DNA of 64,000 nt. It comes from CAYOEV01 sp964403075. GTDB lineage: Bacteria; Bacteroidota; Bacteroidia; Cytophagales; Cyclobacteriaceae. The stretch is taken from the NCBI GenBank assembly GCA_964403075.1, contig CAYOEV010000008.1, positions 1 through 64,000 on the forward strand. The letters are read 5' to 3'. The notes beneath the pieces are model-generated. The model did not search any database, was not told where the DNA came from, and saw only the letters and a list, made by a program, of their open reading frames with translations. Positions 51,517-61,424 of this stretch are shown one piece after another. A program made the translations under genes and the position numbers. How positions within the stretch are numbered: position 1 is the stretch's first letter; the number at the start of each line of letters is the position of its first letter.

Positions 51517-53538
51517 TCAATTTTTCGCGGTAACCAATTTTTCAGCCTCTTGCCATTCGTCACGGTATTTGGCTGCGGCCATGAAATCCATGTCTTTGGC
51601 GGCCTTTTCCATTTTTCGCTTGGCCTCTGCCGCCATTTTCTTCAATTGATCTTTGTCCATGTATTGCACCACTGGGTCGGCGGCCGCTGAAGGTTCTGAA
51701 TCCAGGTAATAGCTTTCAGAGCCTTTCTTTTTGTCCGCAACGCCTGTCTGCCCCAGGATAGCAACTTTGTCTCGCCGAATCGTCATAGGTGTGATGTTGT
51801 GTGCTTCATTGTAATCCGCCTGAATACGCCTGCGCCTGTTGGTTTCGTCGATGGCCTTTTGCATGGAGCCGGTAATCTTGTCTGCATACATGATCACTTT
51901 ACCCCGGTCATTACGGGCAGCCCGACCAATGGTCTGAATCATGGATCGCTCATTACGTAAAAATCCTTCCTTGTCCGCATCAATGATGGCCACTAAAGAA
52001 ACCTCCGGAAGGTCCAGTCCTTCTCTGAGCAAGTTTACCCCCACCAACACATCGAACTCACCCAATCTCAGCTGCCGCAAAATTTCCACTCTATCCAGCA
52101 CATCTACTTCAGAATGGATGTATTTCGTTTTTACTCCGGCGTTCAGTAAATACCTGGTCAACTCTTCCGCCATGCGCTTGGTAAGGGTGGTCACAAGTGT
52201 ACGATCACACATTTCTATACGTTGGTGGACCTCTTCCATCAGGTCATCGATTTGATTCAAACTTGGCCTCACCTCGATTTCCGGATCCAACAGTCCTGTG
52301 GGCCTGATCAACTGTTCTACCACTACACCCTCGGATTCCCTCAGCTCATAATCACCAGGGGTGGCGCTTACAAAAATTACCTGCCCCAACATTTCCTCAA
52401 ACTCATTGAAAGTCAGCGGTCGATTATCCATGGCCGAAGGTAGCCGGAAGCCATAATCCACCAGATTTACCTTTCTACTCCGGTCACCGCCCCACATGGC
52501 ACGAACCTGTGGTATTGTCACGTGGCTTTCATCAATCACCATCAGGTAATCATCCGGAAAATAATCGAGCAAACAAAAGGGACGAGCACCTGGCTGCCTT
52601 CTGTCAAAATAGCGAGAATAATTCTCCACGCCAGAGCAGTAGCCCAATTCCCGCATCATTTCCATGTCAAACTCCGTCCGCTCCTTGATGCGCTTGGCCT
52701 CCAGAAACCGCTTTTCTTCCTCAAAGAAGTGAACTTGCTCCAGCATGTCGTCCTGAATTTCATGAATGGCGGTGTGGATCAAATCTTGGCCGGTCACAAA
52801 CAAATTGGCTGGAAAAATGGCTACCAACTTTTCATCAGATATCTGATGTCCAGTTTCCGGATCAATGCGCTGTATTTCTTCTATTTCATCCCCCCAAAAG
52901 ATGAACCGGTATGCAAAATCAGCGTAGGCCACGAACAGATCCACGGTATCTCCCTTTACCCGAAATGTGCCCCGCTTGAACTCCGCATTTGTTCGACTGT
53001 AAAGAATTTGGACCAGACGATGCAAAAACTCGTTACGCGGAATTACGTCTCCTACTTGCAGATGGAGGACATTCTTCCCGAATTCCTCCGGATTCCCGAT
53101 ACCATAAATACAGGATACGGAAGCCACCACAACCACATCCCTGCGCCCAGACAACAGGGCAGATGTTGCACTAAGTCGTAGTTTTTCAATTTCTTCATTG
53201 ATAGATAAATCCTTTTCAATATAAAGACCAGATGTAGGTATAAAAGCCTCCGGTTGGTAGTAATCGTAATAGGAGATAAAGTATTCCACAGCGTTGTGCG
53301 GAAAAAACTGTTTAAACTCTCCATACAGCTGCGCCGCCAGCGTTTTGTTGTGACTGAGTACCAAAGTAGGCTTATTGACCTCCTTAATCACATTCGCTAC
53401 CGTAAAGGTCTTACCCGAGCCTGTGACCCCCAATAAAGTCTGCGCCACTTCTTCTTCGTTGAGACCTTTTACCAACTGAGCAATGGCCGCCGGTTGATCA
53501 CCCGTCGGTTGATAATGTGCTTGTAATTCAAAATCCAT
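51517..53538 (-). CDS. uvrB: Excinuclease ABC subunit B
   Basis: A 673-residue DNA helicase-like protein of nucleotide excision repair that verifies damage handed over by UvrA and recruits UvrC. Walker A is GVTGSGKT at residues 37-44, followed by FEEDIA-type helicase motifs, YFISYYDYYQPEAF (beta-hairpin that inserts between strands), GVNLLREGLDLPEVSLVAI near 508, QTIGRAARN near 543 and a C-terminal UVR domain (KMAAEAKRKMEKAAKDMDF). Full length. Starts within the last base of aroE (TAATG) as the last gene of this minus-strand cluster. Confidence 0.98.
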   Translation of the reverse strand: MDFELQAHYQPTGDQPAAIAQLVKGLNEEEVAQTLLGVTGSGKTFTVANVIKEVNKPTLVLSHNKTLAAQLYGEFKQFFPHNAVEYFISYYDYYQPEAFIPTSGLYIEKDLSINEEIEKLRLSATSALLSGRRDVVVVASVSCIYGIGNPEEFGKNVLHLQVGDVIPRNEFLHRLVQILYSRTNAEFKRGTFRVKGDTVDLFVAYADFAYRFIFWGDEIEEIQRIDPETGHQISDEKLVAIFPANLFVTGQDLIHTAIHEIQDDMLEQVHFFEEEKRFLEAKRIKERTEFDMEMMRELGYCSGVENYSRYFDRRQPGARPFCLLDYFPDDYLMVIDESHVTIPQVRAMWGGDRSRKVNLVDYGFRLPSAMDNRPLTFNEFEEMLGQVIFVSATPGDYELRESEGVVVEQLIRPTGLLDPEIEVRPSLNQIDDLMEEVHQRIEMCDRTLVTTLTKRMAEELTRYLLNAGVKTKYIHSEVDVLDRVEILRQLRLGEFDVLVGVNLLREGLDLPEVSLVAIIDADKEGFLRNERSMIQTIGRAARNDRGKVIMYADKITGSMQKAIDETNRRRRIQADYNEAHNITPMTIRRDKVAILGQTGVADKKKGSESYYLDSEPSAAADPVVQYMDKDQLKKMAAEAKRKMEKAAKDMDFMAAAKYRDEWQEAEKLVTAKN

Positions 53539-54278
53539 TAGCTAATCCAGATCTCCCAGGCCAGTTCTGCTTGCCTTTCGAGCATTTCTTTCCCATTTTT
53601 CACTGATCCACCTGCTTCCTTCGCTACCCTCATCAATGCGGTTTCCGATGGATTGTAAATCAGGTCATAAACAAATTGATGGGGTAAGAAGTTTTCGTAT
53701 GGCAACACCGGACGCTCGCCCACATTTGGATAGGTGCCCACAGGAGTGGCATTGATGATGAGGTTGTGCGCCAAAAATCGGCTTCGATCTTTCAGTAAAT
53801 CCTCATAAGTGATATGGCCCTCATGGCCCCTTGAAACGAGGGTACTTTTTATCTTCATGTCGTTCAAAGCCTGTAGGACTGCCTTTGATGCGCCCCCCGT
53901 ACCCAGTACCAGGGCGTTGTAGCCCCTATCCTGGGGAAGCCAATTTTGCAGCGACTGCTTGAACGCCAAATAGTCTGTGTTGAAACCTATCAACTGCGTC
54001 CCTTCGCGTTTTACGGTGTTTACCGCCTGAATTTTTCTTGCTGTATCGTCCAGATCATCAAGCAAATTAATGACCGATTCTTTGTACGGGATGGTGACAT
54101 TCAATCCTATCAGATCAGGGTATGCTATCCATAGCTGTGTAAATGCTTGAATATCAGTTAACTCATGTAAAGAATACGACCACTCCTGCTGAATACCAAG
54201 CTCCTTAAACTTGTGTGTAAAGTAACGCTCCGAAAAAGAATGCGTCAAAGGATAGCCGATCAAACCCAGTGCTTTCAT
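53538..54278 (-). CDS. aroE: Shikimate dehydrogenase
   Basis: A 246-residue NADPH enzyme that reduces 3-dehydroshikimate in aromatic amino acid synthesis. The substrate domain has GYPLTHSFSERYFTHKF near residue 8 and NVTIPYKESV near 59 (catalytic Lys). The NADPH domain has LGTGGASKAVLQAL near 123 and INATPVGTYPN near 176. Slightly short for the family (about 270). It follows the DUF368 gene by 47 bases. Confidence 0.95.
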   Translation of the reverse strand: MKALGLIGYPLTHSFSERYFTHKFKELGIQQEWSYSLHELTDIQAFTQLWIAYPDLIGLNVTIPYKESVINLLDDLDDTARKIQAVNTVKREGTQLIGFNTDYLAFKQSLQNWLPQDRGYNALVLGTGGASKAVLQALNDMKIKSTLVSRGHEGHITYEDLLKDRSRFLAHNLIINATPVGTYPNVGERPVLPYENFLPHQFVYDLIYNPSETALMRVAKEAGGSVKNGKEMLERQAELAWEIWIS

Positions 54279-54325
54279 AGCCCCCTAAATATAGATAACC
54301 CCACCTTGCCAGCAGGTATTGGTCT

Positions 54326-55219
54326 TCAATTCTCCACCGGCGACCTACGATCCATCAGATAAACCAAGATAAAACCCATGGCCACGAGCAAGAGTGCCCA
54401 TCCGAAATCCACATTCAATTCTGGCCAGTACCAATCATACCCGATCGCCTTTTTCTTCCCATTGGATAATGTCTTAACCACCGTCGTTTTCCATGGCCAG
54501 ATAATCAACAAAGACCCGGTAACAAAACCAGTCAGCAGTGCAATGGTCGCATCCTTATATTTTTCAAATAGCCAGGATAGCAATCTGGAGAACCCAACCA
54601 GCCCAATCACCACACCAATCCCCACGGGTGCCAGGATGCCCCATTTAAAATCACCAATCGCCTGCAATACAAGTGCGTAATTACCCATAAGTAGCAAAAT
54701 ATACGAACCCGAAAGTCCAGGTAAAATCATACTACAAACGGCCACCATTCCACAAAGTATCAGGTAGATGAACCCCTCATTGGGTTGTGCCGGAGGTAAG
54801 AAGGCCACGGCCAGCGCCAGAGACGTGCCTAGCATAAAGGCTAAAATGGCGTTTATATTCCAAATCCCAAGTTGCCGTCCCACACCCAGAATGGAGGCTA
54901 CAATTAGTCCGAAAAAGAACGAGAGGGTCAATATTTCATGAGTGCCCAGGGCCCAGGTCATCACCTTTGCCAGTGTCAGCAGACTGAGCGCTAGCCCTGT
55001 ACCCAAGACCAGCAAGAAGTAAAGATCAATGTGATCGGCCAGAGAACGCCACTTCAGTTGTAGAAAATAAACTATCGCCGCAAGATCAAAATGCTTCAGG
55101 GCAGTAATCAACCGAAAATAAATACCTGTAATAAAAGCAATGGTCCCTCCGGAAACACCCGGGATTACGTTTGCTGCGCCCATGGCAAAGCCCTTCAGGA
55201 AGAGCACCAGGTACTTCAT
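54326..55219 (-). CDS. DUF368 (PopT-type) polyprenyl-phosphate transporter
   Basis: A 297-residue membrane protein with eight to nine helices. The family signatures GAANVIPGVSGGTIAFITG near residue 14 and ILPGLSGSYILLLMGNYAL near 164 are both present. DUF368 proteins have been reported as undecaprenyl-phosphate translocases (PopT), recycling the lipid carrier of peptidoglycan and polysaccharide synthesis. The carrier is also used by the Wza/Wzc cluster downstream in the window, so a shared role is plausible. Overlaps the ComA-like gene by four bases. Confidence 0.9.
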   Translation of the reverse strand: MKYLVLFLKGFAMGAANVIPGVSGGTIAFITGIYFRLITALKHFDLAAIVYFLQLKWRSLADHIDLYFLLVLGTGLALSLLTLAKVMTWALGTHEILTLSFFFGLIVASILGVGRQLGIWNINAILAFMLGTSLALAVAFLPPAQPNEGFIYLILCGMVAVCSMILPGLSGSYILLLMGNYALVLQAIGDFKWGILAPVGIGVVIGLVGFSRLLSWLFEKYKDATIALLTGFVTGSLLIIWPWKTTVVKTLSNGKKKAIGYDWYWPELNVDFGWALLLVAMGFILVYLMDRRSPVEN

Positions 55220-55974
55220 TTTAAAAAGTGATCGAAGGTATCACCGCGCAAGCCCAATCGTATGGTTTCTAAAGGGATTACCTCATGGGGCGCAATGTTG
55301 CCCAAATTGACGTTCGCGCCACTCAGCTTGATAAACCAAACCTGTTGGGCTTTCTGAGGAGCCTCCCAAATAATTTTATCCGAGGGAATTTGGGTGAGTA
55401 TTTCTTCTACCAGTCCCTGTCTGACTTCACCACTATCACGGAACAGGCCCACATTACCCGCCTCTCTGGATTCGCCAATCACTTTCCAAGCTCCTGCCTC
55501 CAACTCAGTGCTCATTTGCTCAATCCAACGGTAAGGCGGTATGATCTTCGATGCATCCTTAGAACCTACCTCACTGAGAACAGTCACCATTGTGGCCATC
55601 TCGGCAATCAGTTCACATTTGCGTCCATGGTCCAGTTCAATGGATCCGTCAGAAACCTCGCAATACCTTAACTGGTACTTTTCAAGCACCTTTTTGTAAT
55701 CGTCAAGCTGATCCCGCACCAGAAAAGCCTCAAACAAAGTACCTCCGAAATAGCAAGGGATTCCTGCCTGGTGATACAAATCGACCTTTTCTTTAAGATT
55801 GGGTGTCACATAGGAGGTGGCCCATCCAAATTTAACGATGTCGATCAAGCCACCTGCGACTTCCAACAGGTCTTCCACCTCACGCAAGCTCAGCCCCTTG
55901 TCCATCACCATGGTCAAACCGCTGCTTCGAGGCTTGGGGTCGCGATCAGGAATGTGCTTTAGGTCATAATTCAT
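55216..55974 (-). CDS. comA: Phosphosulfolactate synthase (ComA family)
   Basis: A 252-residue TIM-barrel enzyme that adds sulfite to phosphoenolpyruvate to give phosphosulfolactate. The family stretches TMVMDKGLSLREVEDLLEV near residue 21, DIVKFGWATSYV near 47, CEVSDGSIELD near 104 and IIWEAPQKAQQVWFIKLSG near 198 are visible. In methanogens it starts coenzyme M synthesis; in Bacteroidota it is more likely to feed sulfolactate or cysteate, possibly for sulfonolipids. No other sulfonate gene is in the window. Start overlaps the TPR-ComA intergenic region by none; it lies 53 bases after the TPR gene and overlaps DUF368 by four. Confidence 0.9.
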   Translation of the reverse strand: MNYDLKHIPDRDPKPRSSGLTMVMDKGLSLREVEDLLEVAGGLIDIVKFGWATSYVTPNLKEKVDLYHQAGIPCYFGGTLFEAFLVRDQLDDYKKVLEKYQLRYCEVSDGSIELDHGRKCELIAEMATMVTVLSEVGSKDASKIIPPYRWIEQMSTELEAGAWKVIGESREAGNVGLFRDSGEVRQGLVEEILTQIPSDKIIWEAPQKAQQVWFIKLSGANVNLGNIAPHEVIPLETIRLGLRGDTFDHFLK

Positions 55975-56027
55975 GTCTTTCAGGTTGATTCAAAGAAGGC
56001 GCAAAGCTAACCTTACCGAAGAAAAAA

Positions 56028-57431
56028 TCAATTGCCTGCAGACCTATACTGTTCGATGATTCGAAATAGTGCTTTTTGGGTATGTAAATCAGGGAAAAAG
56101 TCAAATAAGACAGTGTGCCGCTTGAAATCAAGCATCAATGCAATTTCTAGTTTGGAAATTGCCTGTTTGTATCTACCGGCAGCGATAAAATAAATGACCC
56201 CCCGGTAGTGCAGGTCCGCATTATCCGGCAGTTCATCCAGACCCATTTCTATGATGGAAATGGCTTCGTGGTAAGACTTTTGTTCAAAATAGATCATCGA
56301 CCAATCCAGCCACACCAAAGCATTTTCTGCATCCATTTCACTGGCCTCGCTATAGGCATCCAAGGCCGCATGCAGATTTCCTATTTTGTACTCTGCGTCC
56401 GCAGCAGCCTTCCAATAAATGCCATTTTCAGGATCGAGCTTGAGCGCCTTGTTGATAAAGTGAATGGCTTCAAACCATTTCTCTTGCATACACAAGGTAA
56501 TGCCTAGGCCGTACCACGCTTCATGATACATTTCATCTAGCCGGGTAGCTTTCTGATAATATTTGACTGCCAACTCGAGTTGCCCCATTTTTTCATAAGC
56601 TGCCCCCATGTGGCAGAAAATTTCGGCAGATGCGCCTTCTAGTTGCAGGGTCACCTGATAGTTGGCCAGGGCCCTGTCTAGCTGATTCAAATTCATCTGT
56701 GCATTGGCCATGTTGAAGAAGGCACTACTGAACGTTTCATCAATGGCCACTGCAAATTCATAAGCCTCAATGGCCTCGTCATATCTACCGAGCTTATTGA
56801 AGACAATACCCAAATTGTACCAGGCATACTCTGAAAAAGGATCCTGATCAATGAATTGTTGATAATAATCCAAGCTGCTATCCAACTCTCCACTTACATC
56901 CAGGCAATAAGCCAGTTCATAAAGTGCATTTTCATTAAGCATGTTATGTTCGATGGCCAGCTTGTGCTGCTCGGCGGCCAAGTCGTAGCGGCCAAGCCCT
57001 TGATAGGCCAAACCGATACTGTAATACACTTCATCTTTGTCTTCAGATGTATCCAAAATCAATCCATAAGTGTTAATGGCTCCTTCAAAATCACCCATTA
57101 GACTTTGTACAGCGCCCATCTGCATCAAGTACTCCTGATCATTCGGTTGAAAATTGAGTGCCTGTTCCAATAGGTCCAATGCATCGTCGTATTGCTGTAG
57201 CTTTATCAAAACCTCAGAGGTTTCCATGACGAGATCCGAAGCAAAAGGGAAGATTTCCAGCCCGATCTTACCCGCTTTAAGCGCCTGCTTGGGATTGTCC
57301 TGATTCATGTAATATTCAATGATTCGGAGGTAGGCTTCCTCGTCGAAGAAGTGGCTCTCAATATTTTTAAGGAAAGCTTCAAATTTACGGATTAACTCCT
57401 TCTCTTCCTTGCGTTTATAGTTCTCTTGCAT
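56028..57431 (-). CDS. TPR repeat protein
   Basis: A 467-residue protein made almost entirely of tetratricopeptide repeats, about eleven of them, with the typical W-LG---Y--A--A pattern (for example AWYNLGIVFNKLGRYDEAIE and AWYGLGITLCMQEKWFEAI). It has no signal peptide, so it is cytosolic. The last part lacks repeats and is basic. The ATG at 57431 is chosen over one 21 bases upstream. TPR proteins act as scaffolds; partners unknown. It lies 71 bases after the CpsB-like gene. Confidence 0.88.
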   Translation of the reverse strand: MQENYKRKEEKELIRKFEAFLKNIESHFFDEEAYLRIIEYYMNQDNPKQALKAGKIGLEIFPFASDLVMETSEVLIKLQQYDDALDLLEQALNFQPNDQEYLMQMGAVQSLMGDFEGAINTYGLILDTSEDKDEVYYSIGLAYQGLGRYDLAAEQHKLAIEHNMLNENALYELAYCLDVSGELDSSLDYYQQFIDQDPFSEYAWYNLGIVFNKLGRYDEAIEAYEFAVAIDETFSSAFFNMANAQMNLNQLDRALANYQVTLQLEGASAEIFCHMGAAYEKMGQLELAVKYYQKATRLDEMYHEAWYGLGITLCMQEKWFEAIHFINKALKLDPENGIYWKAAADAEYKIGNLHAALDAYSEASEMDAENALVWLDWSMIYFEQKSYHEAISIIEMGLDELPDNADLHYRGVIYFIAAGRYKQAISKLEIALMLDFKRHTVLFDFFPDLHTQKALFRIIEQYRSAGN

Positions 57432-57502
57432 AAAAATGTGCCTATTCAACACTTAGGTATGGATACAATTTAAGGGCTTTAAAAGGTAAAATGATTCCTT
57501 TT

Positions 57503-58231
57503 TCAAGACTTTTTTTCCACAACAAACAAGTTGTTATTCCTGAATGGCAGGCTTTTATTTCGTGTCAAAATCCGTTCATTCAACCCTTTTGCAAATCTCT
57601 CCAATTGACGGGGGCGGTGCAAATCTGATCCCACAAAGTCTGCATAATCATGCTTTAGGAGCCAGCGCGCATTTTTCTTTGCTTGATTACCATACAATCC
57701 GGCCAAGGCACCAGCAGTTACCTGAAAAAGCACACCCTTACGTTTGATTCTATCAATTGTATCATGGTGTTGGCCCAGGTATAGATAACGCTCGGGATGT
57801 GCCAGTACCGGTTGATACCCGGCACGCTGCATATTGTAAATGGCTTCGTCAAAAAACAGCGGCGCTGAAAGGTTACTCGTTTCAATCAACACGTGACCCT
57901 CCCAGTTCAGCAGTGGCACTTCCGATTTCAGCAAATCCAGAAATGCAGGCTCCAGCATATATTCTGCACCCAGGTACAGCTTCATCCCACTGGCAGTTTC
58001 CAATTCATTTTGAATTTCGTCGAACAACTGCTGTAAGTGTTTGGCGTCATTGGGGTAGTGCTCACTGTCAATGTGTGGCGTAGTTACAGCGCCAGCATAG
58101 CCGAGTGCATTAAGCCCTTTCAATAGGGTTAAGGCTTCTTCAGTGTCTTTCACGCCATCGTCTACTCCCGGAATAAAATGAGAATGAACGTCGATCCGTA
58201 GCCATTTAGCCAAACGTGCCGCTCGCTTCAT
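57503..58231 (-). CDS. CpsB/CapC-type manganese-dependent tyrosine phosphatase
   Basis: A 242-residue PHP-fold phosphatase of the CpsB/YwqE group that removes phosphates from tyrosine kinases of polysaccharide export. Metal-binding motifs are DVHSHFIPGVDDGVKDTEEA near 14, TPHIDSEHYP near 51, ETSNLSAPLFF near 116, HPERYLYLG near 145 and GSDLHRPR near 196. Overlaps the Wzc-type gene by four bases, and its substrate is most likely the tyrosine cluster at the end of that protein. Confidence 0.93.
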   Translation of the reverse strand: MKRAARLAKWLRIDVHSHFIPGVDDGVKDTEEALTLLKGLNALGYAGAVTTPHIDSEHYPNDAKHLQQLFDEIQNELETASGMKLYLGAEYMLEPAFLDLLKSEVPLLNWEGHVLIETSNLSAPLFFDEAIYNMQRAGYQPVLAHPERYLYLGQHHDTIDRIKRKGVLFQVTAGALAGLYGNQAKKNARWLLKHDYADFVGSDLHRPRQLERFAKGLNERILTRNKSLPFRNNNLFVVEKKS

Positions 58232-60567
58232 CGTTTAAAAAATGTTCGAACTACGTTAGATAATCCCCGCTCGTTATGCTCGTAATAGGAGTAGCCATAA
58301 TTGTACTGGTGACTGCTATTGATGTCATTGAGTATGATGGATAATTTATCGAAATGATTCGTACGTTTAAGATCGTTGATGGTTCGGGTATAAGATCTGC
58401 GCGAATAATCCGAACGAACGATATAAAACTGTAAATCCGCAGCTTGCATGACCAGTATACCATCGGTTACCAAGCCCACTGGCGGAGTGTCCAGAATGAC
58501 GACGTCGTATTTCTTCTTAAGGTCACTAATCAGTTTTTTAAATCTTCCATTTAACAAGAGTTCAGATGGATTTGGAGGTATGGGGCCGGCCGGAACATAA
58601 TCCAGGTGATCCAATCGTGAGGTTCTGATGACTTCCTTAAGCGCGTGCTGGTCAGACAGGTAAGTACTCACTCCTTTTTTATTTATACCTTCCCTGAAGG
58701 CCAAATGTACTTTCGGCTTTCGCATGTCCAAATCCACCAAACACACTTTTTGTCCGGTAAGGGCGAGTACAGCTCCCAGATTGATACCAACAAATGTCTT
58801 GCCTTCTCCAGACACAGTGGATGTCATGGCAATCACCTGCTGATCTTCACGGTCCCCTATGAATTGCATGTTGGTTCGAATGGTGCGTAGGGCCTCAGAC
58901 AAAAAAGATTTGCTCCCCGCTTCAATGACCAGACTGGCGTCCGGTCGCTTCAGGCCTTTATGATGAGGTACGGATCCAAGAATGGGTACATCCACGAGTC
59001 TTTCCAGTTCGTAAATACCTGTTATCCGATTATTGATCAGGTATTGCACTACCAGGAAAATCAAGCCGAGAAATGTGCCCATGACCATACCAACACCCAT
59101 TATCAACCATTTGCGTGGGGTGATCGGCTCGGATGGCAAGGAAGCCGGAGAAAGAACTACCACATCAGCAACCGTGCCTGCCATGGTGATTTCGAGTTCC
59201 AGCTTTGCCTGTCTCAGATTAATCAACAAGCTTTCCCGTTGATTGTAAAACCTCCGATTATTTGAGTACTCGGTGCGTAGCGAGGGTAGTTTGTTCAAGG
59301 ATCGTTTGAGCAGGTCCTGCTGCGCACCAATGGTTCCGAGCTTGGCATCTATGTCGTTTAGCAAGGCGTTCGTTTGGTTAAGTATCTCCTTTCTCAGCAG
59401 ATCAATTTCTTCGTTCAATTGCCTGATGATAAAGGTATTGGCATTGTAGGAAGCCCGTTTTAGTTTCCTTTCCCGGACCAATTCCTGAAATTGAACCAAG
59501 GGTGCGCGCATGGTAGCAGGAAGTCGTTCGATCAAAACCACATTGATTTCAAGAGGGTCCTGCTGACTCAGTTGCTTTCTCAATGCCTGGTAGTCAGATT
59601 GCGATTCCAACAATCTTCGCTGAACCGAGTCCAGATCTTCCAAACGGGTAATGATCTTGGTCAAATCAGATCCTAAGTCAGTCGACCGATTTTGCACGGT
59701 GAACTTCTCAAAGTATTCTTCATACTGGCGCAGGATGTGCTCGTTGCTGGCGATTTGTTCTTCCAAAAAATCAATTTTTTGCCGGAGCGCCTGGTTCTTG
59801 GCCTGCTTCGTTTGAATCTGATATAAAGAATCGATAAGATTAATCATATCGGCCGCCTTATGGCGATTGTAATCGGTAATGGATATGCGAATGGTTTTGG
59901 CCGTAAAGCTTTCGGGCACCACCTCAATATTCTGCTCCAACTTACGTATCAAAGATTCGCGACTGTTGAGCACGAAGAAGAATTCACCAGTAGAGGCTTC
60001 ATCCAAGTATTCCGTCGTAACTATCAGCAGGTTCAGATCAGGGGTAATAATTTCCTCACCGAATTCATGAACAGACGAATATTCTCCATAGCGAAGTTCA
60101 AAACTTTTTTCATCTCTAATGTCGATATCGATGCGCTCATCGTAATACGCCTCATTTTTTACTTTAAACGAGACAACGAACGGTGTATTTCGGTAGCGCT
60201 CGTCGTATAGCAAACGCCCATACCGGTAATAGCTTACCGACCAATCCATTGCATCTACCACTTTGGCCAGAAACAATGAAGATTTGAGCAACTCAATTTC
60301 TCCGGAGACCTCACTTTCCTGAGTGGAAATGGGTGAAGAAAGTTCTAAAACCGAGGCATCACTATCGAAATTCAGCTTGATTACCGAATAGGATTCGTAG
60401 ACCGGCTTGGTATACCGGACAAAACCGTAGGCAATAAGCAGCGCCAATAAGACGATGCCTACCAAAAACAGCCAGTTCCGTCTCAGAATAACCTTGGCCT
60501 TGTCCCAATCCAGTGGGGGAGCCAGGGCAGGTTCCTGCATATTGGATGGTCGGTGGCTATCGTTCAA
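58228..60567 (-). CDS. wzc: Wzc-type tyrosine autokinase and chain-length regulator
   Basis: A 779-residue inner-membrane protein of capsule or exopolysaccharide export. The N-terminal Wzz domain (helix near 33-52, periplasmic coiled coil to about 480, second helix near 487-512) is followed by a BY-kinase: Walker A STVSGEGKTFVGINL near 583, Walker A' VCLVDLDMRKP near 609, Walker B VVILDTPPVGLV near 693. The C-terminus carries a tyrosine cluster, HQYNYGYSYYEHNERG near 755, the usual autophosphorylation site. It is coupled to the CpsB-like phosphatase and to Wza. Confidence 0.96.
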   Translation of the reverse strand: MNDSHRPSNMQEPALAPPLDWDKAKVILRRNWLFLVGIVLLALLIAYGFVRYTKPVYESYSVIKLNFDSDASVLELSSPISTQESEVSGEIELLKSSLFLAKVVDAMDWSVSYYRYGRLLYDERYRNTPFVVSFKVKNEAYYDERIDIDIRDEKSFELRYGEYSSVHEFGEEIITPDLNLLIVTTEYLDEASTGEFFFVLNSRESLIRKLEQNIEVVPESFTAKTIRISITDYNRHKAADMINLIDSLYQIQTKQAKNQALRQKIDFLEEQIASNEHILRQYEEYFEKFTVQNRSTDLGSDLTKIITRLEDLDSVQRRLLESQSDYQALRKQLSQQDPLEINVVLIERLPATMRAPLVQFQELVRERKLKRASYNANTFIIRQLNEEIDLLRKEILNQTNALLNDIDAKLGTIGAQQDLLKRSLNKLPSLRTEYSNNRRFYNQRESLLINLRQAKLELEITMAGTVADVVVLSPASLPSEPITPRKWLIMGVGMVMGTFLGLIFLVVQYLINNRITGIYELERLVDVPILGSVPHHKGLKRPDASLVIEAGSKSFLSEALRTIRTNMQFIGDREDQQVIAMTSTVSGEGKTFVGINLGAVLALTGQKVCLVDLDMRKPKVHLAFREGINKKGVSTYLSDQHALKEVIRTSRLDHLDYVPAGPIPPNPSELLLNGRFKKLISDLKKKYDVVILDTPPVGLVTDGILVMQAADLQFYIVRSDYSRRSYTRTINDLKRTNHFDKLSIILNDINSSHQYNYGYSYYEHNERGLSNVVRTFFKR

Positions 60568-61394
60568 TTGTTGTTGTCGTTTCTATTTACGTTGTTGATC
60601 ACGATAATCAGCGTGGCCACACTGGTAATCAAACTAAGGATCGGCGAAAGGTCTCTAACAGTTTGGTTGAAAGGTCGCCTCCAGGGTTCTACGTACAAAA
60701 TATCTCCGCCTTGCACAGTCATCTGGCTTTGCTTCATTCCTGCTATCGTGCCCAAATCAATTTCATATATCTGTGGATTTGATAAGTTTCCGCGTATCAA
60801 ACGTATTGATTGCACACGACCTCCCTGGCCCACGCCGCCAGCCAGCGCCAGCACTTCAGGTACACGCATGTTTTCGTTTACCAAAGGCACTACTGCACCC
60901 CCACCCCCATTTCGTGTGGCTTGTTCGCCAACCGCACCGAGGACCGTTACCCTTCGATTGGCAAGGCGTAATCTCACAAAAGGCTTTACAAAATATTCGG
61001 CGTACGCCTCTTCCAATTTCACCTCTGCCTCCTGCAGGGTAAGGCCTGCCAGTTGGACATTGCCAACCTGTGGAAACCGGGCCGTGCTATCTTCCTGGAT
61101 GAAATACGTAAATCGGTCTTTAAACTGAAAAACCTGTGGGTTGCCTCCTTGAAGTAATTCAAACTGAGGGTCCAGAAGAAATTCCCCAGCATTGGTAAAA
61201 ACATCCAATCGCACGAGATCATTAATTTCGAGCACGTAGTCCATCTCGGCAGTTTGGATCTGCGCTTCTATTTCAGCCCGGTTCTCCGAGAGCTGAAACA
61301 TCAGGTCACGTTTGTATGCACTACACGCACCGAATAATTGAATGGCTACCAGCAATAAAAGAGATCTTCTTAAAAGCATGTTATTTAAACTCAA
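60564..61394 (-). CDS. wza: Wza-type polysaccharide export lipoprotein
   Basis: A 276-residue outer-membrane export protein. The signal peptide ends with the lipobox FGAC (lipidated Cys24). Poly_export and SLBB-like domains follow (YVLEINDLVRLDVFTNAGEF near 55, VTVLGAVGEQATRNGG near 149, VQGGDILYVEPWRRPFNQT near 229), and a C-terminal membrane segment (ILSLITSVATLIIVINNVN). Four-base overlap with wzc. Its start is 30 bases after the glycosyltransferase gene. Confidence 0.95.
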   Translation of the reverse strand: MSLNNMLLRRSLLLLVAIQLFGACSAYKRDLMFQLSENRAEIEAQIQTAEMDYVLEINDLVRLDVFTNAGEFLLDPQFELLQGGNPQVFQFKDRFTYFIQEDSTARFPQVGNVQLAGLTLQEAEVKLEEAYAEYFVKPFVRLRLANRRVTVLGAVGEQATRNGGGGAVVPLVNENMRVPEVLALAGGVGQGGRVQSIRLIRGNLSNPQIYEIDLGTIAGMKQSQMTVQGGDILYVEPWRRPFNQTVRDLSPILSLITSVATLIIVINNVNRNDNNN

Positions 61395-61424
61395 GCGAAG
61401 TAAATGAAAAAAACCCGTTTGTGA

